Assembly (NCBI RefSeq): GCF_023923225.1
Contig: NZ_CP099489.1
Coordinates: forward strand, 1,240,001-1,304,000
Source: Ornithinimicrobium faecis
GTDB taxonomy: Bacteria > Actinomycetota > Actinomycetes > Actinomycetales > Dermatophilaceae
DNA length: 64,000 bases
Direction of reading: 5' to 3'
Shown: positions 51,583 through 59,775 of the stretch, in pieces
Layout: each line of letters opens with the position of its first letter
Numbering within the stretch: the first letter of the stretch is position 1
Made by a program: the position numbers and the translations under genes
The notes under the pieces: generated by a model
Database searches by the model: none
Told to the model about the DNA's origin: nothing
The model's input: only the letters and a program-made list of their open reading frames with translations

Positions 51583-53597
51583 GCCGGGAGTGCTGCGGCC
51601 CCGAGGTGCCGGTCATCCCCGAGCCGGTGGATGCCTGCTGCGGCCCGTCCGAGCCGACTGGACGCGAGGAGCATGAGGAGGTGCCGCCCTGGTGGCGCGA
51701 CCGCGCCCTGGCGCTGCCGGTGGTCTCCGGTCTGTTGTGGGTGACCGGCCTCATCCTGGGGTGGGCGGGCCAGCAGGCCCCCGCCCTCATCGTGTTCGCC
51801 GTGGGGCTGGCGGCGGGTGCGTGGACGTTCGTGCCCGGCACGATCAAGCGCCTGGTCACCGCCAAGGGGCGGGGGCGGTTGGGTGTTGGCCTGTTGATGA
51901 CGATCGCCGCGATTGGTGCGGTGCTGCTGGGGCACATCGGCGAGGCTGCGGCGCTGGCGTTCCTGTTCTCCATTGCTGAGACCCTCGAAGACCGTGCGAT
52001 GGACCGCGCCCAGCAGGGCCTGCGCGCTCTGCTCTCGCTCATCCCCGAGACAGCGCGGGTTGCCCGGCGGGGCGGCGAACAGATGATCCCGGCCGCCGAT
52101 GTCCGCGTGCTCGATGTTCTCATCGTGGGAGCTGGTGAGCGGGTTGCCACCGACGGCGTGGTGACCTCGGGCCGCTCGTGGGTGGACACTTCGGCGATCA
52201 CCGGCGAGTCGATCCCCGTCGACGTCGGCCCCGGCGACGAGATGCTGGCCGGCTCGGTCAACGGGTCGGGCACGCTGAACATTGAGGCCACCGCCGATGG
52301 GCGCGACAACTCGCTCACGAAGATCGTCCACCTGGTTGAGCAGGCGCACGCCACCAAGGGTGAACGCGCCCGCATGGCCGACCGCATCGCCCGCCCCCTG
52401 GTGCCGCTGGTGCTCATCGCTGCCGCGCTGATCGTCGCCTTCGGGTTCCTGGTCGGCGACCCGTCCACCTGGACGGAGCGTGCCCTCGTGGTGCTCGTGG
52501 CCGCCTCGCCGTGTGCCCTGGCGATCGCAGTGCCGGTCACCGTGATCTCCGCGATCGGCTCCGCCAGCAAGTTCGGTGTGGTCATCAAGTCCGGTGCCGC
52601 GTTTGAACAGCTCGGCACCATCGGCCGGGTTGCGTTCGACAAGACCGGCACCCTCACCCGCAACGAGCCGCGCGTCGTCACGACTCACACCAGCGGAGAG
52701 CACACCGAGACCGATGTTCTCGGATTGGCTGCTGCCTTGGAGGCGACCAGCAGCCACCCGCTGGCCGAGGCCATCACTGCCGCGGCGCCGAATAGGCCAG
52801 AAGCGACTGACGTGCGCGAACTCCCAGGCCACGGCCTGAGCGGCGTCGTCGATGGCCGCCGGGTGCGAGTCGGCAGCCCCCGCTGGATCGACCCCCAAAG
52901 CCTCACCGGGTCGGCCACCGAGCTGTCCGGTCAGGGCATGAGCCTGATCGTCGTCGAGGTCGAAGACCAGGTCATCGGGGTGATCGGCATTCGTGATGAG
53001 CTGCGTCCCGAGGCCGCCGAGGCGATTCTCGCCCTGCGCGAGCTGGGACTGTCGACGGTGATGCTGACCGGTGACAACACCCGCACCGCCCACGCGATCG
53101 CCGCCCGGGCTGGCATCGATGAGGTGCACGCCGAGCAACTCCCCGAGGACAAGGCCGAGCACATCCGACACTCCACACAGCAGGTGCCGACCGCGATGAT
53201 CGGTGACGGCATCAATGACGCCCCGGCTCTGGCCTCGGCCACCGTGGGGATCGCGATGGGCGTGACGGGGTCTGCAGCGGCGGTGGAGTCCGCCGACGTC
53301 GCCTTCACCGGCAGCGACCTGCGGCTGATCCCAGACGCCTTGGCCCATGCCAAGAGGGGGCGGGCGATCATGACCAGCAATATTGCCCTGGCGCTGGCGA
53401 TCATCGTGGTGCTGTTCCCGCTGGCGCTTTTCGGGGTGCTCGGCCTCGCCGCGGTCGTGCTGGTGCACGAGGTCGCCGAGGTGATCGTGATCCTCAACGG
53501 CGTCCGCGCGTCCCGTTCCAAGCGCCGTGCCCACCCAGTTCATCCGATGGATGCCAGGACGTCGTCCTCGACCGATTCCGTGAACGTCAGCGCCTGA
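51579..53597 (+). CDS. P1B-type heavy-metal-exporting ATPase
   Basis: 672 residues: actuator TGES motif (SAITGESIPVDVG), phosphorylation Asp354 in DKTGTLT, ATP-site HP in SSHPLAEAI and GDGINDAPAL hinge. The transmembrane metal motif is SPC (residues 310-312), not CPC, and the last helices read HEVAEVIVILNGVR. This places it near P1B-4 (SPC, HE...) rather than the CPC Zn/Cd pumps. There is no N-terminal HMA domain; instead two CCGP motifs occur near residues 5 and 20. Specificity (Cd, Pb, Co or Fe) is open. Its 3' end overlaps the convergent flavoprotein gene by 11 nt. Confidence 0.9.
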   Translation: MSRECCGPEVPVIPEPVDACCGPSEPTGREEHEEVPPWWRDRALALPVVSGLLWVTGLILGWAGQQAPALIVFAVGLAAGAWTFVPGTIKRLVTAKGRGRLGVGLLMTIAAIGAVLLGHIGEAAALAFLFSIAETLEDRAMDRAQQGLRALLSLIPETARVARRGGEQMIPAADVRVLDVLIVGAGERVATDGVVTSGRSWVDTSAITGESIPVDVGPGDEMLAGSVNGSGTLNIEATADGRDNSLTKIVHLVEQAHATKGERARMADRIARPLVPLVLIAAALIVAFGFLVGDPSTWTERALVVLVAASPCALAIAVPVTVISAIGSASKFGVVIKSGAAFEQLGTIGRVAFDKTGTLTRNEPRVVTTHTSGEHTETDVLGLAAALEATSSHPLAEAITAAAPNRPEATDVRELPGHGLSGVVDGRRVRVGSPRWIDPQSLTGSATELSGQGMSLIVVEVEDQVIGVIGIRDELRPEAAEAILALRELGLSTVMLTGDNTRTAHAIAARAGIDEVHAEQLPEDKAEHIRHSTQQVPTAMIGDGINDAPALASATVGIAMGVTGSAAAVESADVAFTGSDLRLIPDALAHAKRGRAIMTSNIALALAIIVVLFPLALFGVLGLAAVVLVHEVAEVIVILNGVRASRSKRRAHPVHPMDARTSSSTDSVNVSA

Positions 53598-54651
53598 TTC
53601 GCCGTCGTTGGCGGGCGAGCGCGGTGATGACGTGGGCGGCGTCGCGGTGGACTCCGCGGAGCGTGTTTGATGAGAAGGACCGCTGGAACTCAACCCCGAG
53701 GTATCCAAGGCCGGGCTGCACGGTCGAGACGCCCTGCTGGTGCCGGGGCATCCCTGCCTCGTCCAACGCTCTGAGGGAGGTCAGGTAGGGCAGGTGGGGT
53801 CGGTAGCCGGTCGCGAAGATGACAGCGTCCACGTCTTCTCGGGTGTCGTCTGGCCAGACCACGCCGTGCGGGGTGAACCTGGCGAACGGGCCTCGCTGTT
53901 CCAGCCTCCCGGACTGCAGGGCTGTGCGGTAGGCGCCGGTGTCGATGACTGGTGTGCCTTTGACGATCCGACTCAGCACCCTGGGCGCCAGGAAGTCGGC
54001 GCCGGTGCGGGCTAGCCACCAGTGCAGATCACGGCCCGCGATCTTTTGCGGTGCGAACCGGACCCGGTCCCGCACCACCAGTGCCACGCGGGCGGTGTGG
54101 CTGAGTTCGTGTGCGACCTGGACCGCGGAGTTGCCAGCCCCGACCACCAGCACCCGTTGCCCGGCGAACGCTTCCGGTGACCGGTAGTCGGCCACGTGCA
54201 GCACCTCGCCCGCGAACTCGTCACGGCCAGGCACCTGTGGAGCGTGCGGGTTGGTGAAGGAACCGGTTGCGGCGATGAGCACGTCGCCGGTGACGCGGGC
54301 TCCGTCGGCCAGCATCGCGGTGAACCCCTCGCTGGGGTCTGCGGTGACCTGCGTGACGCGGGCGTTCGTGCGGATGTCGACATCGAGCCACATTGCGTAG
54401 TCACTCAGGTAGTTCACGACGTCGTCGCGGTGGGGGTAGCCCTCCGCCGGGCCGGGGAAGGGGTAGTCAGGGAAGTTGCTGAACCGGCGCGGTGAGAACA
54501 GGTGCAGGCTGTCGTAATAGGCGGGCCAGGACCCGACCGGATGGGGCCCGGCTTCCAGCACGACCGGTTCCCATCCGCGATCCCGCCCAGCGCGTGCGGC
54601 GGCGAGACCAGACTGTCCGCCGCCAACAATCAGTAGCCTGCCCAGTGTCAT
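53587..54651 (-). CDS. ArsO/CzcO-like flavin-dependent monooxygenase
   Basis: 354 residues: FAD motif LLIVGGGQSGLAAARAGRDRGWEPVVLEAG, flavin-monooxygenase region FSPRRFSNFPDYPFPGPAEGYPHRDDVVNYL, NADPH motif VLVVGAGNSAVQVAHEL and ATG motif VIFATGYRPHLPYL. Family members lie in arsenic or cation operons (ArsO, CzcO) and may oxidise organoarsenicals or thiols. It is the downstream gene of the arsR unit and has two ArsR-like operators just upstream. Confidence 0.86.
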   Translation of the reverse strand: MTLGRLLIVGGGQSGLAAARAGRDRGWEPVVLEAGPHPVGSWPAYYDSLHLFSPRRFSNFPDYPFPGPAEGYPHRDDVVNYLSDYAMWLDVDIRTNARVTQVTADPSEGFTAMLADGARVTGDVLIAATGSFTNPHAPQVPGRDEFAGEVLHVADYRSPEAFAGQRVLVVGAGNSAVQVAHELSHTARVALVVRDRVRFAPQKIAGRDLHWWLARTGADFLAPRVLSRIVKGTPVIDTGAYRTALQSGRLEQRGPFARFTPHGVVWPDDTREDVDAVIFATGYRPHLPYLTSLRALDEAGMPRHQQGVSTVQPGLGYLGVEFQRSFSSNTLRGVHRDAAHVITALARQRRRIRR

Positions 54652-54663
54652 CAGAAGTCCTCT

Positions 54664-54687
54664 TTGTATCGATGAACATCAATACAA
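54664..54687. promoter_or_regulatory. ArsR-type operator upstream of the flavoprotein gene
   Basis: TTGTATCGATG-AA-CATCAATACAA: 11-bp arms with a single mismatch, containing the ATCGAT/ATCAAT half-sites typical of ArsR boxes, 12 bp before the flavoprotein start. Confidence 0.6.
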
Positions 54688-54703
54688 GAAGCCTGACAGC
54701 TGC

Positions 54704-54719
54704 ATCGACATGCGTCAAT
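54704..54719. promoter_or_regulatory. Second ArsR-type half-site pair
   Basis: ATCGAC-ATGC-GTCAAT, an inverted repeat with one mismatch, between the ArsR stop and the flavoprotein start. The same half-site family as the neighbouring operator. Confidence 0.45.
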
Positions 54720-54730
54720 ATGTTTCTTCT

Positions 54731-55081
54731 CTAGCCGTTCAGCAGTGGCGTGAGTGGCGCGAGGGCCGTGGGGACGGCGCTGTAGTAGACCCAGGTCCCG
54801 CGGCGCTCACTGTCGATGAGTCCTGCCTCGCGGAGCTTGCGCAGGTGGTGGGAGACGGTCGGCTGAGAGACCCCGAAGTCGCCCAGGTCGCACACGCAGG
54901 TCTCCCCGGTGGTGGCCGCGATCCGTGTGTAGAGCCGGAGTCGGACGGGGTCGGCCAGTGCCTTGAGCAGGGCGGCCAACTGTTCGGCCTGCGCTGCCGG
55001 CAGGCCCTCGGCGGGCGCACAGCCGGCCGCGCAGGCAGCGGCTGCGGTCAGGTCGATGGCGGGCTCAGTGGTCGTCGGCAC
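54731..55081 (-). CDS. arsR: ArsR-family arsenic-responsive repressor
   Basis: 116 residues: LLKALADPVRLRLYTRIAATTGETCVCDLGDFGVSQPTVSHHLRKLREAGLIDSERRGTWVYY. The CVCDL motif in the recognition helix is the As(III)-binding site of classical ArsR. Extra Cys occur near the N-terminus (ACAAGCAP). The GTG at 55081 with AAGGGT upstream fits the family length. Divergent from the flavoprotein-ACR3-arsC operon, upstream of the ArsO-like gene on its own strand. Confidence 0.92.
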   Translation of the reverse strand: MPTTTEPAIDLTAAAACAAGCAPAEGLPAAQAEQLAALLKALADPVRLRLYTRIAATTGETCVCDLGDFGVSQPTVSHHLRKLREAGLIDSERRGTWVYYSAVPTALAPLTPLLNG

Positions 55082-55090
55082 CCTTCTATA

Positions 55091-55142
55091 TTGACAACTA
55101 TCGAAAAAGGTTGCAAGTATGGGCACATCGACAACCATCGAA
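55091..55142 (+). promoter_or_regulatory. Promoter and operator repeats of the ars operon
   Basis: TTGACA at 55091-55096 is a consensus -35 box; the -10 is weak (around 55115-55123). GACAACTATCGAA (55093-55105) and GACAACCATCGAA (55130-55142) are direct repeats with one difference, overlapping the -35 and lying near the expected transcription start. They are probable ArsR binding sites for both divergent promoters. Confidence 0.5.
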
Positions 55143-55158
55143 GCAGAGGAGTTCTCTC

Positions 55159-56487
55159 GTGGCACCCGCAACCTTGCCCGTGGCCGTCATCGGCGCTGGT
55201 CCGATCGGCCTGGCGACAGCCGCCGAGCTGGTCCGGCGAGACCAGGAAGTGATCGTCCTGGAGCAGGGCGAGACCGCAGCGGCAGCGGTGCGCCAGTGGG
55301 GGCACGTGCGGTTGTTCTCGCCGTGGTCGGAGTTGACCTCCCCGGCGGCCGTGGCCCTGCTGGAGGGCACGGGATGGGTCCACCCCGACCCGGCGGCCTA
55401 TCCCACCGGAGCGGAGTGGGTGCATGACTATCTCGATCCGCTGGCGAGCCTCTTGGGCGAGCGGGTGCTGACCGGCCGCCAGGTGACCGGCGTGGCCCGT
55501 GCGGAGCGCGACCTGCTCGTGGACTCCGGGCGGGCCGACCAGCCGTTCGTGCTCCACGTCCAGAAGTCGGACGGGTCGACCCAGCGGGTGCAGGCTCGTG
55601 CCGTGGTGGACTGCTCCGGGACGTGGGGCTCGCCCAACCCACTCGGCGCCGAGGGATATCCTGCGGCAGGGGAGAGCGCAGCGGCCGACCGGATCCTGTA
55701 TGGCATGCCCGACGCGGAGGACAACGCGCAGGCCAGGTTTGCTGGCGCGGCCACGGCGGTGGTCGGCTCGGGTGCCTCCGCGCTGACCGCGTTGATCGCG
55801 CTCACCTCGGCCCCGTTGCACACCCCGGACTCCCGGGTGGTGTGGGTGGTGCGCCGCGGCGCTGTGGGGAACGCCTTTGGCGGGGGAGAGCTGGATGAGC
55901 TGCCGGCCCGTGGGGCCCTGGGCACCCGCGTCCGGGCTGCCGTTGACGCCGGACTGATCGAGGTGGTCACCGGTTTCCGGGTCGCCGCGGTGCAGGAGCA
56001 GGAGGCAGGACTCGCCCTGGTCTCCACCGACGGCCAGCGGGTCGAGGGACTCGAGCAGGTCGTGGCGGCCACCGGGTTCCGGCCGGACCTGTCCTTCCTG
56101 TCCGAGATCCGTCTCGACCTGGATAACCGGCTGCAGGCACCCACGCTGCTGGCTCCCGGGATCGACCCCAACCTGCACTCCTGCGGATCGGTGGAGCCCC
56201 ACGGGTTTGACGTGTTGGCCCAGCCCGAGGGTGACCTCTATCTGGCCGGGATGAAGTCCTACGGCCGGGCCCCTTCCTTCCTGGCGATGACCGGCTATGA
56301 GCAGGTCCGATCGATCGCCGCGGCACTCGCTGGAGACCTGGACGCAGCCCGGGCCATCGAGTTGACACTGCCCGACACGGGCGTATGCGGAGGTGCCGGT
56401 CTGTTTGACGAGGACACCTCAGCCGGTGGTTGCTGTGGCACCACTGCCGGCCCGCAGGAGCTCACCCTGACGGTCCCTGCCCGATGA
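55159..56487 (+). CDS. FAD/NAD(P)-binding oxidoreductase of the ars operon
   Basis: 442 residues: Rossmann motif PVAVIGAGPIGLATAAELVRRDQEVIVLEQG, then VRLFSPWSELTSPAAVALL, a second dinucleotide motif TAVVGSGASALTALIAL and a GMKSYGRAPSFLAMTGYEQV segment. This family recurs beside ACR3 in actinobacteria; the reaction is not established, an organoarsenical or As(III)-thiol oxidation being plausible. The C-terminus carries SAGGCCGTTAG, an exposed Cys pair like those of the nearby metal genes. GTG start with GAGGAG; ATGA overlap with ACR3. Confidence 0.85.
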   Translation: MAPATLPVAVIGAGPIGLATAAELVRRDQEVIVLEQGETAAAAVRQWGHVRLFSPWSELTSPAAVALLEGTGWVHPDPAAYPTGAEWVHDYLDPLASLLGERVLTGRQVTGVARAERDLLVDSGRADQPFVLHVQKSDGSTQRVQARAVVDCSGTWGSPNPLGAEGYPAAGESAAADRILYGMPDAEDNAQARFAGAATAVVGSGASALTALIALTSAPLHTPDSRVVWVVRRGAVGNAFGGGELDELPARGALGTRVRAAVDAGLIEVVTGFRVAAVQEQEAGLALVSTDGQRVEGLEQVVAATGFRPDLSFLSEIRLDLDNRLQAPTLLAPGIDPNLHSCGSVEPHGFDVLAQPEGDLYLAGMKSYGRAPSFLAMTGYEQVRSIAAALAGDLDAARAIELTLPDTGVCGGAGLFDEDTSAGGCCGTTAGPQELTLTVPAR

Positions 56488-57587
56488 CCGACCAGCAAGT
56501 CAGCCGGGCCGTGACGGCCCCGGCGCGCATGTCGACGACAGACAAATACCTGGCGGTGTGGATCGGTGCGGCCATGGTCGCCGGTCTCCTGCTGGGCCGG
56601 CTCATCCCCGGCTTGGGTGGCTGGTTGGGGGCCGTCGAGATCGACGGGGTCTCGCTCCCGATCGCGCTCGGGCTGCTGGTGATGATGTACCCCGTGCTGG
56701 CCAAGGTCCGCTACGACCGACTCGGCACGGTGACCGGTGATCGCCGGTTGCTGGGCAGCTCGCTCGTGCTGAACTGGATCGTCGGCCCGGCCCTGATGTT
56801 CGTCCTGGCGTGGGTCTTCCTGGCCGACCTGCCCGAATACCGCACCGGCCTGATCATCGTCGGCCTGGCACGGTGCATCGCGATGGTCATCATCTGGAAC
56901 GACATGGCCTGCGGCGACCGGGAGGCTGCCGCGGTCCTGGTCGCGATCAACTCGATCTTCCAGGTCGTCGCCTTCGCTGCGCTGGGCTGGTTCTATCTCT
57001 CGATCCTGCCCGGGTGGCTCGGTCTTGATCAGGCCACCCTGGACGTCAGTCCCTGGCAGATCGCCAAGTCGGTGTTGATCTTCCTGGGCATCCCGCTGCT
57101 CGCCGGTTATCTGTCCCGGGTCTGGGGAGAGAAGGCCAAGGGGCGCACCTGGTATGAGGAGACGTTCCTGCCCATCGTGAGCCCCTGGGCGCTGCGCGGA
57201 CTGCTGTTCACCATCGTGCTGCTGTTTGCCCTGCAGGGCGAGCAGATCACCTCCCGCCCCTGGGACGTGGCCCGGATGGCGGTGCCGCTGTTGATCTATT
57301 TCGCCCTCATGTGGGGTGTCGGCTTCGCGGTCGGCAAGGGACTGGGTCTGTCCTATGAGCGCACCACCACCCTGGCGTTCACTGCTGCGGGCAACAACTT
57401 CGAGCTCGCGATCGCGGTGGCCATCGCGACCTTCGGTGTCACCTCCGGTCAGGCTCTGGCGGGTGTCGTCGGACCGCTCATCGAGGTGCCCGTCCTCGTT
57501 GGCCTGGTCTATGTCTCGCTTGCCCTGCGTCGCCGTTTTTTCCCACACCAGGAGGAATCGCATGACCCAACCCCAGCTTCGACCTGA
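56484..57587 (+). CDS. acr3: ACR3-family arsenite efflux transporter
   Basis: 367 residues, ten hydrophobic helices. Signature ARCIAMVIIWNDMACGDREAAAVLVAINSIFQV contains the conserved Cys and Glu of ACR3, and FTAAGNNFELAIAVAIATFGVTSGQALAGVVGPLIEVPVL is the end motif. Exports arsenite at the cell membrane after the arsC products reduce arsenate. Its last 26 nt overlap the next gene. Confidence 0.95.
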   Translation: MTDQQVSRAVTAPARMSTTDKYLAVWIGAAMVAGLLLGRLIPGLGGWLGAVEIDGVSLPIALGLLVMMYPVLAKVRYDRLGTVTGDRRLLGSSLVLNWIVGPALMFVLAWVFLADLPEYRTGLIIVGLARCIAMVIIWNDMACGDREAAAVLVAINSIFQVVAFAALGWFYLSILPGWLGLDQATLDVSPWQIAKSVLIFLGIPLLAGYLSRVWGEKAKGRTWYEETFLPIVSPWALRGLLFTIVLLFALQGEQITSRPWDVARMAVPLLIYFALMWGVGFAVGKGLGLSYERTTTLAFTAAGNNFELAIAVAIATFGVTSGQALAGVVGPLIEVPVLVGLVYVSLALRRRFFPHQEESHDPTPAST

Positions 57588-58209
57588 ACAGAGGCCTGAC
57601 GACGCCCCGCCGCACATCGCGACGGTCGTTGAGGACCTGACCTACACATTCGGGGACGCGTTCAGTCACGACCAGGTGCAGCAGGCCGTCGTCACGGCGC
57701 ACCGGGAGTTGGCCGCGGTGTCCACCGTCCAGGACTTCCTGCCGGTCCTCGTGGCGCGACTGGCCCGCGAACGGCTCACGGCAGCGGCCCAGGCCGACGG
57801 TCAGATCGCCAAGGCCGTCCCCGAGTTGTTGTTCGTCTGCGTCCACAATGCCGGTCGCTCTCAGCTCGCGGCCGCCCTGGCGGCCCACCTGGCACCGGGC
57901 AAGGTGCATGTCCGCTCAGCTGGCTCCCAGCCCACCGGGGAACTGAACCCCGCTGTCATCGAGGTGCTGGCCGAGCGGGGCATCAGCCTCACCGACGCCT
58001 ATCCCAAGCCACTGTCCGGAGACGTGGTTCGCGCGGCCGACGTCATCATCACCATGGGGTGCGGCGACGCCTGCCCGATCCTGCCCGGCAAGCGCTATCT
58101 GGACTGGGATGTGGCCGACCCAGCCGGCCAGCCGCTCGAAGCGGTCCGTGACATCCGTGACGACGTGCAGCAACGGGTCAGCGCCCTGCTGCGCGACCTC
58201 AATCTCTAG
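57562..58209 (+). CDS. arsC: Arsenate-mycothiol transferase-like ArsC with N-terminal helical domain
   Basis: 215 residues. N-terminal 80 residues form a three-helix-bundle-type domain (VVEDLTYTFGDAFSHDQVQQAVVTAHRELAAVSTVQDFLPVLVARLARERL) known on actinobacterial ArsC proteins. The LMW-phosphatase fold follows with P-loop LFVCVHNAGRSQLAAAL (C-x5-R) and TMGCGDACPILPGKRYLDWDVADPAG. Reduces arsenate using mycothiol and mycoredoxin (family knowledge). AGGAGG precedes the ATG. Confidence 0.92.
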   Translation: MTQPQLRPEQRPDDAPPHIATVVEDLTYTFGDAFSHDQVQQAVVTAHRELAAVSTVQDFLPVLVARLARERLTAAAQADGQIAKAVPELLFVCVHNAGRSQLAAALAAHLAPGKVHVRSAGSQPTGELNPAVIEVLAERGISLTDAYPKPLSGDVVRAADVIITMGCGDACPILPGKRYLDWDVADPAGQPLEAVRDIRDDVQQRVSALLRDLNL

Positions 58210-58237
58210 CCGCCCCAACAGTATTGCGAGGAGAACT

Positions 58238-58663
58238 GTGACCAAGCCCAGCGTCCTGTTTGTCTGTGTTCACAACGCCGGCCGATCCCAGATGGCCGCC
58301 GCCTATCTGCACCACCTCAGCAACGGTCGCGTCGAGGTCCGCTCGGCTGGCTCAGCGCCCGGTGTGGCCGTCAATCCCACTGCCGTCGAGGCGATGGCTG
58401 AGGAAGGGATCGACATCTCGGCCAACCAGCCCCGGGTCCTCACGGACGAGGCGGTGCAGGCCTCCGATGTGGTCATCACCATGGGGTGTGGCGATGCCTG
58501 CCCGATCTATCCCGGAAAACGCTATGAGGACTGGGAACTGGACGACCCGGCCGGGCAGGGCATCGTCACGGTCCGACCGATCCGCGACGCCATCCGAGAC
58601 CGGGTGGAGACGCTGATCACCGAGTTGCTCCCCGCCGGCAACTCCTCGACGGAGGAATCCTGA
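58238..58663 (+). CDS. arsC: Arsenate-mycothiol transferase (LMW-phosphatase ArsC)
   Basis: 141 residues, single domain: VLFVCVHNAGRSQMAAAYLHHL P-loop and TMGCGDACPIYPGKRYEDWELDDPAG with the general-acid Asp. Lacks the helical domain of the preceding paralogue. GTG start with GCGAGGAG upstream. Probably the main ArsC1/2-type arsenate reductase of the operon. Confidence 0.93.
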   Translation: MTKPSVLFVCVHNAGRSQMAAAYLHHLSNGRVEVRSAGSAPGVAVNPTAVEAMAEEGIDISANQPRVLTDEAVQASDVVITMGCGDACPIYPGKRYEDWELDDPAGQGIVTVRPIRDAIRDRVETLITELLPAGNSSTEES

Positions 58664-58665
58664 CG

Positions 58666-59076
58666 ATGGAGCCACCCACCGTCCTGTTCGTCTGTGTCAA
58701 GAATGGCGGCAAGTCCCAGATGGCGGCTGCCCTGGCTCGGCAGCACTACGGCGACGCAATGCACGTCCTGTCTGCGGGCACCAGCCCGGGCCAGGGCCTG
58801 AATGCGGAGTCCGTGGCGGCCCTCGAGGAAGTCGGTGCCAGCACCGCTGGCGAGGCTCCCAAGCCGGTCGATCCGCAGGCCGTTGCTGACGCGGACCTCG
58901 TCGTCATCATCGGACCGGAAGCCCAACTCGACGCCGGCAGCACGCCCGTCCAACGCTGGGTCACCGACGAGCCCTCAACCCGTGGCATCGACGGCATGGA
59001 ACGCATGCGCCTCGTGCGTGACGACATCGCCACCCGCGTCAGGAGCCTCTCCACGGATCTTGGCCTGCGCAGCTAG
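58666..59076 (+). CDS. Third LMW-phosphatase/ArsC-like protein with altered P-loop
   Basis: 136 residues. The loop reads FVCVKNGGKSQMAAALARQH: Cys10 is kept, but the invariant Arg of C-x5-R is Lys16, and the MGCGDAC/PGKRY region is replaced by IIGPEAQLDAGSTPVQRW. The fold is intact, so it may bind but not turn over arsenate, act on another ligand, or serve as a regulator. Starts 3 nt after the preceding arsC; its 3' end overlaps the convergent regulator gene by 4 nt. Confidence 0.85.
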   Translation: MEPPTVLFVCVKNGGKSQMAAALARQHYGDAMHVLSAGTSPGQGLNAESVAALEEVGASTAGEAPKPVDPQAVADADLVVIIGPEAQLDAGSTPVQRWVTDEPSTRGIDGMERMRLVRDDIATRVRSLSTDLGLRS

Positions 59077-59663
59077 CTGTGCTGCGCCGGGGCGGCGCGC
59101 ACGTGGGCTCGCTCGCCCTGCTTGCCGACGAGGCTGAGGAACTCCACCGATCCCGAGCTGGTGGCCCCGAACCAGTGCGGGGTGCGGGTGTCGAACTCGG
59201 CAGCCTCGCCGGGCTCGAGGATGAGGTCGTGCTCGCCGAGGACCAGGCGGAGTCGGCCGTTGAGGACGAAGACCCAGTCATAGCCCTCGTGTGTGCGCAT
59301 CTCGGGCTCGGTGTTGTCGCGCCCGGCCGGGAGGACGAACTTGTAGGCCTGGATGCCGCCGGCGCGACGGGTCAGGGGCAGGACCGTCGAGCCGTCGGTG
59401 GTGGGGAGCGGGCGCAGGTTGATGCGCGGGTCGCCGGTGGCGGGGGCGTCGACCAACTCGTCCAGGGTGACGCCGTGGACGCGAGCCAGCGGCAGCAGCT
59501 GCTCCAGGGTGGGGCGACGAAGGCCAGCCTCCAGTCTGGACAGGGTGCTGACCGAGAGCCCGGTCTCCTGGGCCAGGTCGCTCAGGGTGATGTCACGGCG
59601 CTGGCGCAGCCGCTTCAGCCGTGGCCCGACGGCCTCGAGGGTCCGGTCAGTGGAGTCGTCCAT
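59073..59663 (-). CDS. XRE-family regulator with C-terminal cupin domain
   Basis: 196 residues: HTH PRLKRLRQRRDITLSDLAQETGLSVSTLSRLEAGLRRPTLEQLLPLARVHGVTLDELV, then a cupin barrel (MRTHEGYDWVFVLNGRLRLVLGEHDLILEPGEAAEFDTRTPHWFG). Divergent from the flavoprotein/methyltransferase pair and probably its regulator, with the cupin sensing a small ligand. Confidence 0.92.
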   Translation of the reverse strand: MDDSTDRTLEAVGPRLKRLRQRRDITLSDLAQETGLSVSTLSRLEAGLRRPTLEQLLPLARVHGVTLDELVDAPATGDPRINLRPLPTTDGSTVLPLTRRAGGIQAYKFVLPAGRDNTEPEMRTHEGYDWVFVLNGRLRLVLGEHDLILEPGEAAEFDTRTPHWFGATSSGSVEFLSLVGKQGERAHVRAAPAQHS

Positions 59664-59673
59664 GCGACCCAGT

Positions 59674-59687
59674 TTGCCATTTGGCAA
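59674..59687. promoter_or_regulatory. Operator candidate of the XRE-cupin regulator
   Basis: TTGCCA-TT-TGGCAA, a perfect inverted repeat 10 bp upstream of the regulator start in the divergent region; GGTTTGCA follows as a partial third copy. Confidence 0.5.
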
Positions 59688-59775
59688 CAAGGTTTGCACA
59701 CCGGGAGGGTGCGGTCCATTCTCGAATCAGGCGGGTGTCGAGCGGCAGCCGCGAGAGCGTGAGAGGACGACGGAG

